Positions 9,150 through 17,466 of a stretch of 64,000 nt of DNA are shown here, one piece after another (within the stretch, counting starts at the first letter, position 1; the number at the start of each line of letters is the position of its first letter). Below the pieces are notes generated by a model that was not told where the DNA came from, made no database searches, and worked only from the letters and a program-made list of their open reading frames with translations. The DNA lies in NCBI GenBank assembly GCA_021773135.1, contig JAJFKP010000030.1, positions 84,583 to 148,582 of the forward strand, read 5' to 3'. The position numbers were made by a program, and so were the translations under genes. This DNA is from Woeseiaceae bacterium (GTDB lineage Bacteria; Pseudomonadota; Gammaproteobacteria; Steroidobacterales; Woeseiaceae).

Positions 9150-9521
9150 CTAGGGACGCAGATAGTCGTCGGAGCCGTCCAGCCAGTCATCCCTGCGGGG
9201 CGACCACATGTCGATCTCCTCGACCTCGCCCACGCACAGCGCCTCGTGCGGCAAATGTGCCGGAATTACCACGACATCACCGGGTCCGAATTCCCGCGTT
9301 TCCGACCTGTCGGCGCCGAACACAAAGCGCATGGTTCCTTTCAAGACCTGGGTTATTTGCTCATTGTGGTGGCTGTGCATCGGCACCAGGAAGCCGTCCC
9401 TGAAGTAGACCCGCGCAACGGTCATCTGTTCGCCGGTGACGATGCGTCGCTGCATGCTCGGATTGACTGTCTCGAGCTCGATGTCATCCCAGTTGATTGA
9501 CCGCAGATCTGCAATAGACAT
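9150..9521 (-). CDS. Single-domain cupin protein
   Basis: 123 residues forming one cupin beta-barrel. Cupin motif 1 is seen as PMHSHHNEQITQVLKGTMRF (about residues 47-66), giving the His-x-His and Glu metal ligands. Motif 2 is FGPGDVVVIPAHLPHEAL (about 78-95), giving the last His. Small cupins of this form bind Fe, Mn or Zn and act as dioxygenases, isomerases or sensor-like binding proteins, so the reaction cannot be assigned. The protein has no export signal. It is a stand-alone gene with about 130 nt to the next gene downstream and about 115 nt upstream. Confidence 0.82.
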   Translation of the reverse strand: MSIADLRSINWDDIELETVNPSMQRRIVTGEQMTVARVYFRDGFLVPMHSHHNEQITQVLKGTMRFVFGADRSETREFGPGDVVVIPAHLPHEALCVGEVEEIDMWSPRRDDWLDGSDDYLRP

Positions 9522-9636
9522 GTTTGTTTTTCTCCGACAATGCGCCGTCGCAGATCATCGCATTCTTTTCGCTACGATCAAACTCCGCGCCGCTTAATTC
9601 TGTAGCGGCGAATTCAGGCTTGAATCTGCGGAGTGG

Positions 9637-9885
9637 CTAACTGGAAATTTCGACGTAGCCAGATAGAAATTCGAGGCCGCGACGCAGTTCATCGCGGTTG
9701 ATTGTCGCGCGAGTCACGCCTTCATAGTCTGCAACAACCCAGCGCAGCGCATGCCTGTCGCAATAGGCCCACAAGAGCCTGCCGATTTGCCACACGTCGT
9801 TGCGACGCCCACAGTGCGGACAACCCGGCAGGTCGCGCCGCCGGTGCAGGGGAAACGGAATGATATTGTCTGCATGAGCCGCCAT
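9637..9885 (-). CDS. Small hypothetical protein with a zinc-ribbon-like CPHC pair
   Basis: 82 residues, family not recognised. It carries CPHCGRR near residue 22 and a further Cys-Asp-Arg-His segment (CDRHALRW) about 17 residues later, which together could bind one zinc ion in a ribbon or C2-CH arrangement. The N-terminus (IIPFPLHRRRDLPG) is basic and the C-terminus is acidic. A weak AGCAGGG precedes the ATG. The protein could be a small nucleic-acid or protein-binding factor, but nothing in the sequence proves that. It is divergent from the metallo-hydrolase gene at 10051. Confidence 0.5.
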   Translation of the reverse strand: MAAHADNIIPFPLHRRRDLPGCPHCGRRNDVWQIGRLLWAYCDRHALRWVVADYEGVTRATINRDELRRGLEFLSGYVEISS

Positions 9886-10050
9886 ACCCTGCTGACGGTA
9901 GGCGAAATCAGGAAATGCAGGCGTGATCTGATTCTCACCAATTCCGCACCTCCGTCCATTTCGTTATCGTTCTGAGACCTAAGTCCGAATTTGCTGACTG
10001 GGCAGTTTCGGTGCGGTATCGTCAGTGGACAGCGCACTCAGGATAGAAGA

Positions 10051-10920
10051 ATGAAAACAGCATCATTGACAGTGGTATTGACTACAATTATTTGCTCATT
10101 CGCATTCGCACAGGACGGTGGAATTTCCTGGCGATCGACTGAATTGGCGCCAGGCCTGCAAATGCTCGAGGGACAGGGCGGTTTTCCAGGCGGAAATCTT
10201 AGCCTGCTTACTGGCGATGATGGCATCGTGCTGATTGACGGAGGACTGACGGAGACCTCGGCCATGACGGTTGCGACCATCGAGCGCATGACCGACGGTC
10301 CGGTTAATTTCCTGATTAACACGCATGCCCATGGCGACCACACGGGTTCGAATTCCCCGATGATGCGCGGCGACACGACGGTCGTGGCCCACGATAACCT
10401 GCGGCGCGCGCTTCTCGAAGACGAGCAGTTCGACAAAAGCGGGCTGCCCGAACTCACGTTCAGTGAGTCCGTGACGTTTCATCTCAACGGCCACAATGCG
10501 TTCGTCTTTTTTATTCCCAGCGCACACACCAGCGGCGACTCGGCGATCCACTTCCCCGAAGTAAACGTCCTGCATGCAGGCGATGTTTTTTTTAACAAGG
10601 TTTTCCCTTTCATTGACCTCGATGGCGGTGGCAGTGTCGACGGATTTATCACGGGCCAGCAAAAATTGCTGGGCATGGCTGATGACGATACGCAGATCAT
10701 TCCCGGCCACGGCCCGCTTGCCGACAAGGACGACCTGCAGGCGGCCGTCGATATGCTCATGGACGCAAAATCAAAAGTTAAAGCGCTGGTCGACGCCGGC
10801 ATGTCGAATGAGCAGGTACTCGAAAATAACCCGCTTTCCGTTTATGACAGCTGGAGCTGGGACTTTATTACCACTGAAGCCATGACGAATACGCTATATC
10901 GCTCACTAACGAGCAACTAG
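10051..10920 (+). CDS. Exported metallo-beta-lactamase-fold hydrolase
   Basis: About 289 residues with a signal peptide (MKTASLTVVLTTIICSFAFAQ). The start at 10051 is chosen because it opens this signal sequence and follows AGGATAGAAG; an in-frame extension to 9991 gives no export signal. The zinc motif HAHGDH (His92, His94, Asp96, His97) is followed by HTSGDSAIHF, LHAGDVFF (bridging Asp) and IIPGHGP (last His), which is the full metal-ligand set of the glyoxalase II/SoxH-like subfamily. The product is likely a periplasmic hydrolase acting on a thioester, phosphoester or lactone. Homologues often occur next to periplasmic quinoprotein or flavoprotein dehydrogenases, as here with the amine-oxidising genes downstream. 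Confidence 0.85.
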   Translation: MKTASLTVVLTTIICSFAFAQDGGISWRSTELAPGLQMLEGQGGFPGGNLSLLTGDDGIVLIDGGLTETSAMTVATIERMTDGPVNFLINTHAHGDHTGSNSPMMRGDTTVVAHDNLRRALLEDEQFDKSGLPELTFSESVTFHLNGHNAFVFFIPSAHTSGDSAIHFPEVNVLHAGDVFFNKVFPFIDLDGGGSVDGFITGQQKLLGMADDDTQIIPGHGPLADKDDLQAAVDMLMDAKSKVKALVDAGMSNEQVLENNPLSVYDSWSWDFITTEAMTNTLYRSLTSN

Positions 10921-10972
10921 ATCCAGGATATAGCGCCCCGGAATCGGCTGTGCCACACCGTTGTCGCAACGG

Positions 10973-12817
10973 TTAGCTGTCGAGTACTTCCATTACAGCC
11001 CGGTGACCATGATAGATTGCTGAGTCGGTATTGGCGGCCGCCCCGGCGTCCGAATTGGCGATTGATATGCGCCCAAACGACTGTCGGCCGCGCACCCAGG
11101 GTTTGTCGCTCTCGCTCTGGTAGTCGGGCTCCCACAAAAGTCCGGGGCTGTACGAATAACCGTGCGCCCAGCGATTGACAGTGATACCCGAGATGTCACG
11201 CTCTGCGTCGAAGCCTGCTCCGGCAAGTGCCTGATCCAGCTGATCGCGCACATGCTGCTCAAATGTAGAGAATGGCGTTTCAAGAAGTTTGCGCCGACCC
11301 GCCCGCCACTGTTCCGGCCCCTGGATATCATTGAAATAGGGCACGTAGCACATGTGTAGCACCATTGGATCGTCAGGCGATTTGCCAAACGCATAGTTGC
11401 CCAGTGAGACCGGGTAATCCAATTCAACCTGTTTGAAGAAATCGTTGGTGTAGAAAACGAACTTGATGCCAAGATCGGCGAACGAACGCCAGTTCGGAAT
11501 CATTACCTTGGTGTAGGTGAGTGGAATTTTGACGTTATACGCAAGGCCCTGTTTCTGGGCTTCCGGTAGTTCGGAGCAGATATACGGAATCGCACTGTTA
11601 TAACAGGCCATGATGCAATTTTTCGCACGCACGGTATGTGGGGTGCCGGAGTGAACGTAGGTCACATCTACTGCCGACTGATTGCTCGTGTGAGTGGCGT
11701 TGACGACTGTGCTGTTCAGGCGTATACGCACGTCGGCATCCGGCAGGTCGAGCTGTGCGTAGTCGACCCGCGCCGTTACAACATCTTCCATCGTCGATCC
11801 GGGCACGGCATGCGGAATAAGTTTCCTCACCAATAATCGGGCGATCGAGGCGTTGCCATCCGGAAAATGAAAAATATACGGCTCGCTGCCGCGACCACCT
11901 TTGCGCGGCACCGTATGTTCCAGACCGGGCATGCCACCGCCATCCGTGTAGCCGAGAACGTAAATGGCAGGCACCTCGTCCATACCGACGCACCAGTAAC
12001 TCATGCCCCAGCGCTGAAACATTTCCAGCACCTGGTAGTCGACCTTGACGTAGTCACGAAGATACTCGCGATAGCTGATCTTGCTTAACAGGGCAATTTT
12101 TTCCTCCCGGGTCTTGCCGGGCAGATAGTCACGTTCGTCGTTAAAGGCGCGCACCAGGTCTGCTTTCGCGGTGTCACTCAGCGGGGACTGTGCTGCAAAC
12201 TCCTCCCATGGCCTGGTCCCGTAACCGGTCACCAGCTTGCGCTGGCCGTAAGTCTCCTGATCGAACGCAATCGCATACGACAGGTCCATCGAGGAATAAA
12301 GGTCCTGATCGTAATAATCGTAAAACCGCTGCATGTCGATGCCCAGGTCTCGCAATAACTCAAGCGATATGTCCTCGTAGCTCGACGGCGTGTCGATAGA
12401 CTCAGTGCCGCCATAGCCTATTCGCGTTTCACCGTTGACTTTGAATTCGTTACGTTTGGCATGGCCGCCAAAATCGTCGTGATTATCGACGACAAGAATG
12501 CGTGCAGCCGGATTCTCCTTTTGATAAAAATGCGCCGCAGACAGACCGCTGATTCCGCCACCAACAATGACGAGATCAACCTCCTCCTGCGGAGATTCGA
12601 CGGGCCAAGTTGCTCCTGAGACACGCGCATGCATGGTTTCCCACGAACCTGCATGACTTCCGCGCAGTCCCGTTTTTGCCGGCGGGTAATAGTCTGCCCC
12701 GAGCGAAAATTTCGAAGTATCGGCACCGAATACCTCGGTCCAGGGGCTTAACAGTGACGCGCCAATGGCGACCTGGGTGCCATTCAGGAAATCACGTCGC
12801 GTAACCTTGTCTTTCAT
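10973..12817 (-). CDS. Tat-exported FAD flavoprotein resembling spermidine dehydrogenase (SpdH)
   Basis: About 614 residues. The start at 12817 is chosen because GGGGATGAAGAA precedes it and it opens a twin-arginine signal (VTRRDFLNG, residues 4-12). After the segment YYPPAKTGLRGSHAGSWE comes the FAD dinucleotide-binding motif DLVIVGGGISGLSAAHF. I recall the same order (Tat signal, YYPPA-x-TGLRG-SHPGS, then FAD fold) in the SpdH spermidine dehydrogenase of Pseudomonas; that comparison is from memory. The predicted role is periplasmic oxidation of a polyamine, with electrons passed to a cytochrome or quinone rather than O2. It converges with the metallo-hydrolase gene. Other periplasmic FAD oxidoreductases cannot be excluded. 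Confidence 0.78.
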   Translation of the reverse strand: MKDKVTRRDFLNGTQVAIGASLLSPWTEVFGADTSKFSLGADYYPPAKTGLRGSHAGSWETMHARVSGATWPVESPQEEVDLVIVGGGISGLSAAHFYQKENPAARILVVDNHDDFGGHAKRNEFKVNGETRIGYGGTESIDTPSSYEDISLELLRDLGIDMQRFYDYYDQDLYSSMDLSYAIAFDQETYGQRKLVTGYGTRPWEEFAAQSPLSDTAKADLVRAFNDERDYLPGKTREEKIALLSKISYREYLRDYVKVDYQVLEMFQRWGMSYWCVGMDEVPAIYVLGYTDGGGMPGLEHTVPRKGGRGSEPYIFHFPDGNASIARLLVRKLIPHAVPGSTMEDVVTARVDYAQLDLPDADVRIRLNSTVVNATHTSNQSAVDVTYVHSGTPHTVRAKNCIMACYNSAIPYICSELPEAQKQGLAYNVKIPLTYTKVMIPNWRSFADLGIKFVFYTNDFFKQVELDYPVSLGNYAFGKSPDDPMVLHMCYVPYFNDIQGPEQWRAGRRKLLETPFSTFEQHVRDQLDQALAGAGFDAERDISGITVNRWAHGYSYSPGLLWEPDYQSESDKPWVRGRQSFGRISIANSDAGAAANTDSAIYHGHRAVMEVLDS

Positions 12818-13009
12818 TTCTTCATCCCCGTCAGTGTCGTAATATTTTCGCTGTACCAATTACGACCATGCGCTGCTGTATTTTCGCAATCCCTGACTTT
12901 ACGAGAAGCGCTCTCGCAAGGAAAGCACACAGCATTCGGCCAGGGCAGAAATTGTGTTTCAGCCCCGGCCACACTACTCTTGGGAATTGCGAATATCACG
13001 GGGAAATCG

Positions 13010-14146
13010 ATGCGCACTCGAAATCAGCGACAACGTCGTAACGTTCTCAAGTCTCTGGGGGCGGGTGCCACGGTCGCAGCAATGAGCGGCTGTACAGCGA
13101 TGTCATCCAGCAGCGGGCGCTACTCGCGCCAGTACTCGAGAAACCCCTGGGTCGCACCGCGTATATCGATGGAGAACGTCATCCGCGAGGTGGTTGGACA
13201 TCGCCCCTATCGCCCGTCCGGCTTTGTCGTCAGGAGCGAAAAGCTCGACGCTAAGACCATTGTTCACAACTACGGGCACGGTGGCGCCGGCATTACGTTG
13301 TCGTGGGGCTCTTCGGCGCTGGCAGTGCGGGAGACGCTGGGTATGGAGCACCGCGAAGCCGCTGTAATCGGCAGTGGCGTGATGGGCCTGACCACGTCGA
13401 GACTGCTGCAGGACGCCGGGTGGAAAGTTACGATTTATACGCGTGATATGGCGCGTCACACGACTTCCAACGTTGCCGGGGGCGAATGGGGAGTCGCAAG
13501 TGCGCATGACCCGGAGGTATCGTCGCCCGCATTCAAATCCCAGCTGGCATTTGCTGCCCGCATTGCCCACCATGCTCATACCAACCTTGGCGGCGCAGAT
13601 TACGGCATCCACTGGACTGAGTTATACAACCTGAGTGACCGGCCGTTCGATGCTACGCCTGGCAGCTACGATCATCTGTATCCCTACCAGACTGAACTGC
13701 AGCCGGACGAACATCCCTTTGACTCACCCTATGTGCGCGTCTCGCTAACGATGATGGTTGAGCCCGCCACTTTCCTGCGCCGCCTGACCGAGGATTTTCA
13801 TCAGGCCGGTGGCGCCTACGTCGTCAGGGATTTCAAAGACAAATCCGAGTTCGTCGCCATGGATGAGCCAGTGATATTCAACTGCACGGGCCTGGGCGCA
13901 GGCAAGCTGTTCGGTGATACCGAAATTACGCCGGCGAAGGGACAGCTTGTTTACATGCCGCCGGATCCGGCGGTCGATTACCTGACAATTGGTGGCGGCT
14001 CGGACCTGCTGTACATGTTTTCAAGATCCGATGTGCTCCTGCTGGGCGGCACATTCAAGGTTGGAGATTACTCAACCCACCCGGAACCCGCGGAAACTGC
14101 GCGCATGGTCGCCGGGCATCAACGAATTTTCTCGAGCTTTGGCTGA
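13010..14146 (+). CDS. Exported FAD-dependent oxidoreductase, D-amino-acid-oxidase-like
   Basis: About 378 residues from ATG 13010. The N-terminus has an RRNVLKSLGAG sequence resembling a Tat motif, then MSGCTAM, which reads as a lipobox, so the protein may be a Tat-exported lipoprotein. The FAD motif AAVIGSGVMGLTTSRLLQDAGW follows near residue 115, later than in cytosolic enzymes because of the leader and a preceding HNYGHGGAGITLSWG segment. That His-Gly-Gly-x-Gly segment is normally C-terminal in DAO enzymes; here it comes first, which suggests a circularly permuted layout. Late segments YMFSRSDVLLLGGTFKVGDY fit the substrate domain. The likely reaction is oxidation of D-amino acids or amines. 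It is divergent from the SpdH-like gene. Confidence 0.75.
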   Translation: MRTRNQRQRRNVLKSLGAGATVAAMSGCTAMSSSSGRYSRQYSRNPWVAPRISMENVIREVVGHRPYRPSGFVVRSEKLDAKTIVHNYGHGGAGITLSWGSSALAVRETLGMEHREAAVIGSGVMGLTTSRLLQDAGWKVTIYTRDMARHTTSNVAGGEWGVASAHDPEVSSPAFKSQLAFAARIAHHAHTNLGGADYGIHWTELYNLSDRPFDATPGSYDHLYPYQTELQPDEHPFDSPYVRVSLTMMVEPATFLRRLTEDFHQAGGAYVVRDFKDKSEFVAMDEPVIFNCTGLGAGKLFGDTEITPAKGQLVYMPPDPAVDYLTIGGGSDLLYMFSRSDVLLLGGTFKVGDYSTHPEPAETARMVAGHQRIFSSFG

Positions 14147-14151
14147 TGGCG

Positions 14152-14574
14152 TTACCAGAAACGTGCTGCAAGATCGATAAGGTTGCGTTCTGACTGCTGC
14201 TCGACTTCGATCAGGCGCTGTGGAAACAGAGCGCGACACTCGCGCCGAATGCGCTGTCGCCCGGCCGATATAACTTCACGCTGCACGTCGGGGTTGTCAA
14301 TGGTGCCAAACGCATCGGCATGCAGCGCCGCGTCGTTTTCGCGGAAACAATTCTCGAACTGGATCTCGACTGCCTGATCAGGTGCTTCGACCGTGCGCAC
14401 GCCGCCGAAATCAAGCACGAAAGTTATGTCGTACAACGCCAGCAGGACAATGGCGGCGAGCACGACAAAAGCGCCAGCGATCTTCACTTTCAAGTTTCTG
14501 CATTCATCGTAGTTTCGGGAGTGGTTATACTGCCACCGCGTCGCCAGGTGCGCACGTGAATCCTGGGCAATCAT
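14152..14574 (-). CDS. Hypothetical membrane-anchored protein
   Basis: About 140 residues, family not recognised. There is one hydrophobic segment (IAGAFVVLAAIVLLALYDITFVL) followed by a soluble, mostly charged part with a pair of Cys (FENCFREN, RRECRAL) that could form a disulfide outside the cytoplasm. The start is uncertain: ATG 14574 has a weak GAAG upstream, while TTG 14493 would place the membrane segment directly at the N-terminus. The gene converges with the DAO-like gene (5 nt gap) and is divergent from the amine dehydrogenase operon. The hydrophobic segment plus conserved-looking GTIDNPDVQREV stretch make coding likely, but function is unknown. Confidence 0.5.
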   Translation of the reverse strand: MIAQDSRAHLATRWQYNHSRNYDECRNLKVKIAGAFVVLAAIVLLALYDITFVLDFGGVRTVEAPDQAVEIQFENCFRENDAALHADAFGTIDNPDVQREVISAGRQRIRRECRALFPQRLIEVEQQSERNLIDLAARFW

Positions 14575-14635
14575 GCTAGACTTCGGCACGCGTGACCAGA
14601 ATAAAACCATTCACCGGCGACCGAGGATGATATAA

Positions 14636-15733
14636 ATGCGCGTCATCACTTTTCTATCCCTGTGCTTAGCCTTTTCAATAGCAGATGCCCAGATTCAGGC
14701 GCAGACGATGGGTCCGCCCGAGACAATGCCGGCGCCCGGACCAAACTGGTTCATGTCTGTGACAGAAGATGCCGGCTATGTATTTGACGCAAGCAGTGGT
14801 GAAATGTACGGACTCATTGCAATCTCCGGTCACACACCGGCCGTGCAACCCAGCATGGCGCGTCGCGAATTTTATGCCGCAGCGTCCTACTATTCGCGGG
14901 GTTCCTACGGAGAACGAACGGACCTGCTCACGATTCACGATTTTGAAAACCTGTCGCCTGTTGCCGAGGTCGACATTCCTGAAAAGATTCTTGCGCTGCC
15001 ATTCCGCGGCTACATTGGCCTGATGAGCAGCGGCAATTTCGTTGGTGTAGCCAACATGAATCCCGCGCAGTCCGTCTCAATCGTTAACGTTGAGAATCGC
15101 AGCTTCGTTACCGATATATCGACGCCAGGCTGTGGTCTGATCATGCCGGTTGATAATGATGGGTTTATGAGTCTGTGTGGCGACGGCACGCTGCAACTGA
15201 TTCAACTCGACGATGCCGGTAATGAATCGAACAGGGTGAGAAGCAGTCCGTTTTTTGAAATCCAGGAGGACCCGGTTTATGACCGACCACGCCCGACCCG
15301 TTCGGGCTGGTTGCTGCTATCAAATGCGGGCAAGGTCTTCAATGTTACAACCGCCGGCACACGTATCGATATTAGTGAGCCCTGGTCAATCGTTACCGCC
15401 GAGGATGCGGCGGAAGGCTGGTACCCGGGCGGCACCCAGTTTCATACCATTCACAAAGAACTGGAACTCATGTACGTCGCCATGCACCAGGGCGAGCAGT
15501 ACACACATCACGAACCGGGGACCGAGATCTGGGTTTTCGACCTGGCTGAGCAACGTCGCGTTGCCAGTATTGAGCTGGAAATTCCGGCAGCGATGCTAAT
15601 GGTCACGCAGGAGGAAAAGCCGCTGTTGATCGTTGGTAACACTGACGGTGAAACCCATGTTTATGACGCCCTCACGTTCGTTCACCAGCGGATGATCGAG
15701 GGGCCGAAAGCGCGCCTGTTCGAAGATCTCTAA
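14636..15733 (+). CDS. aauB: Amine dehydrogenase large (heavy) subunit, MauB/AauB family
   Basis: 365 residues with a signal peptide (to about FSIADA). The mature protein is a seven-bladed beta-propeller of the methylamine/aromatic amine dehydrogenase heavy chain. The most characteristic stretch is GWYPGGTQFHTIHKELELMYVAMHQGEQ followed by HHEPGTEIWVFDLAEQRRVASI, close to residues 262-312. In this family two large and two small subunits form the periplasmic enzyme; the large subunit carries no cofactor but holds the TTQ subunit. The gene opens an operon B-E-D-A-cytochrome with tight spacing, the order I remember for the aau cluster of Alcaligenes faecalis. Substrate (primary aliphatic or aromatic amine) cannot be told from this subunit. 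Confidence 0.88.
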   Translation: MRVITFLSLCLAFSIADAQIQAQTMGPPETMPAPGPNWFMSVTEDAGYVFDASSGEMYGLIAISGHTPAVQPSMARREFYAAASYYSRGSYGERTDLLTIHDFENLSPVAEVDIPEKILALPFRGYIGLMSSGNFVGVANMNPAQSVSIVNVENRSFVTDISTPGCGLIMPVDNDGFMSLCGDGTLQLIQLDDAGNESNRVRSSPFFEIQEDPVYDRPRPTRSGWLLLSNAGKVFNVTTAGTRIDISEPWSIVTAEDAAEGWYPGGTQFHTIHKELELMYVAMHQGEQYTHHEPGTEIWVFDLAEQRRVASIELEIPAAMLMVTQEEKPLLIVGNTDGETHVYDALTFVHQRMIEGPKARLFEDL

Positions 15734-15747
15734 GGAAAAGTCATACG

Positions 15748-16302
15748 ATGCTGGACCCGCTCATTGTAAAAGCAAGCTCGATCGGTCTCGGGCTGATGTT
15801 TCTGGTTGCGGCCTATCACAAGTTCGCAGAGGGACCTGAATTTCGTGCGACGCTTTACGATTACCGCGTACTGCCTGCGGCGCTCGTGCCGGTTGCAGCG
15901 CGCGTAATCCCTGTGGTGGAACTTCTCCTTGGCGGCAGCTGGCTGGTTTTTTACTACCAGCCAACCCTAACTGCCGTCGCCAGCGCGGTTCTTCTCGGCA
16001 TATATGCACTGGCGATCGGCGTCAACCTGGCCCGGGGCCGTCTGCATATCGACTGCGGCTGTGGCTTTGGCGGCAAAACAGATAGTGAACAGCTCATTAC
16101 CGGCGGTCTGGTATTTCGAAATCTCATACTGCTGGGCATTGCGTTACTAACGCTGTTACCGACAACATCGAGAGCGTTCAGTGCCGGCGACTATGTCACT
16201 CTGTGTGCAGTATTGCTGGTCGCCACCCTGCTCTTTGCCGCGGCAAACCAGTTAATCGCGAACCGGGCATCGATCAATACCTGGAGAAAAGAACGTGACT
16301 GA
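15748..16302 (+). CDS. mauE: Methylamine utilisation protein MauE, membrane maturation factor
   Basis: 184 residues, almost all membrane-spanning: at least four hydrophobic segments (for example SIGLGLMFLVAAYHKFAE, VIPVVELLLGGSWLVFYY, LTAVASAVLLGIYALAIGVNLA, NLILLGIALLTLLP). The loop HIDCGCGFGG with its CGC pair is typical of MauE/DoxX-like proteins. MauE and MauD are needed for forming the six disulfides and stable folding of the amine dehydrogenase small subunit in the periplasm. The gene starts 15 nt after aauB and overlaps mauD by 8 nt. Its presence with MauD supports a functional TTQ enzyme. Confidence 0.88.
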   Translation: MLDPLIVKASSIGLGLMFLVAAYHKFAEGPEFRATLYDYRVLPAALVPVAARVIPVVELLLGGSWLVFYYQPTLTAVASAVLLGIYALAIGVNLARGRLHIDCGCGFGGKTDSEQLITGGLVFRNLILLGIALLTLLPTTSRAFSAGDYVTLCAVLLVATLLFAAANQLIANRASINTWRKERD

Positions 16303-16930
16303 AGCCATGCTCGTTTCAAACGTCGTTCTGTGGGTATTGGTTATTGTGCTAGCGCTGGTCGTTCTGGCGCTGGCCCGACAGGTCGGCGTATTACATGAAC
16401 GCGTGGCACCGGCGGGTGCGCTAATGCCTACGACCGGACCAAAAGTCGGCGAACTCACCGAGCCCCTGCCCTTGACCGACATTAATGGCGCGTCATTAAC
16501 AGTTGGCGGTCCGGACAATGCCGGCATGCATAGCCTGGTGATGTTTATTTCGCCAACCTGCCCGGTGTGCAAGTCACTTGTGCCAACCGCCAAGTCGCTG
16601 GCCGGCAGTGAAAGCAATCGGCTGCAACTTGTTTTCGCCAGCGATGGCGACAAACTCGAGCAACATCAGGCTTACGCTAGAGACCTGGACCTGGGCAACT
16701 ACCATTATGTGCTTTCGGAAAAGCTGGGCATGACCTACGAGGTCAGTAAATTGCCTTTTGCCATTTTGATCGGCGCTGACGGCACGCTGGAGAGCAAGGG
16801 CCTGGTTAATACGCGCGAGCATCTTGAAAGCCTCATTGAGGCCATGGACTCAGGGATAGCGACGCTGCAGGATTATGTCGGCCTCGTCCAGCACGAACAT
16901 GATAATTCGGTGAAGGAAAAAGCTTCATGA
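16295..16930 (+). CDS. mauD: MauD thioredoxin-like disulfide maturation factor
   Basis: 211 residues with an N-terminal membrane anchor (LVSNVVLWVLVIVLALVVLALARQ) and a thioredoxin fold in the periplasm. The active site is Cys89-Pro-Val-Cys92 in SPTCPVCKSLVP, and KLPFAILIGADG supplies the cis-proline. MauD is known to be required for assembly of the disulfide-rich small subunit of methylamine dehydrogenase. The gene overlaps mauE by 8 nt and the small-subunit gene by 4 nt (ATGA). The length and layout match the family. Confidence 0.9.
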   Translation: MTEAMLVSNVVLWVLVIVLALVVLALARQVGVLHERVAPAGALMPTTGPKVGELTEPLPLTDINGASLTVGGPDNAGMHSLVMFISPTCPVCKSLVPTAKSLAGSESNRLQLVFASDGDKLEQHQAYARDLDLGNYHYVLSEKLGMTYEVSKLPFAILIGADGTLESKGLVNTREHLESLIEAMDSGIATLQDYVGLVQHEHDNSVKEKAS

Positions 16931-17466
16931 ATAAAAACAGCATTGTTGACAAGACCTACTACTGGATCGACGAGACCGCGCGGAACCAGGCACTCAGGCT
17001 TGCACGAACGCTTTCTCGGCGCAATTTCCTGTCACGCCTGGGCATGTTCCTGGCGGGCGCGGCAACGTTGCCGCTGTTACCTGTATCGCGCGCGCTGTCA
17101 CAGGAAAAAGTGCAGGAAATTGGTGATCCGAAGAGCTGCGATTACTGGCGTTACTGCGCGATGGGCGGGGCACTTTGTACCTGTTGCGGCGGATCGATTA
17201 CGACCTGCCCGCCTGGCTCAGAAACGTCACCGATTACCTGGGTCGGCACCTGCCGCAATCCGGTAGACGACCGCAATTACCTGATGTCCTACAACGACTG
17301 TTGTGGCAAGCCCGTTTGTCGTCGCTGCTTTTGCCATAACACCGAACGCGATCGTCCGGTCTACTTCCCGTCGAACGCGGGCAGCATATTGTGGTGTTTT
17401 GGCACGGCCGAACGGACCTATCACTGCACGGTAGCGGTTGTCCTGAGCGAAGCGTCGACGGACTGA
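16927..17466 (+). CDS. aauA: Amine dehydrogenase small (light) subunit carrying the TTQ cofactor
   Basis: 179 residues with a twin-arginine export signal (RRNFLSRLG, residues 31-39) and a cysteine-rich mature part. Trp105 (SPITWVGTC) and Trp156 (SILWCFG) correspond to the two tryptophans that are cross-linked to form tryptophan tryptophylquinone. Asp124 (YNDCCGK) corresponds to the catalytic Asp76 of the Paracoccus enzyme. CCGGS, SPITWVGTC and DCCGK look closer to aromatic amine dehydrogenase than to methylamine dehydrogenase, judged from memory. An unusual point: CAMGG at residues 77-81 places Gly80 where other family members have the Asp needed for TTQ biosynthesis (Asp32 in Paracoccus). 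The enzyme would deaminate primary amines in the periplasm and reduce a cytochrome or copper protein. Confidence 0.9.
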   Translation: MNKNSIVDKTYYWIDETARNQALRLARTLSRRNFLSRLGMFLAGAATLPLLPVSRALSQEKVQEIGDPKSCDYWRYCAMGGALCTCCGGSITTCPPGSETSPITWVGTCRNPVDDRNYLMSYNDCCGKPVCRRCFCHNTERDRPVYFPSNAGSILWCFGTAERTYHCTVAVVLSEASTD

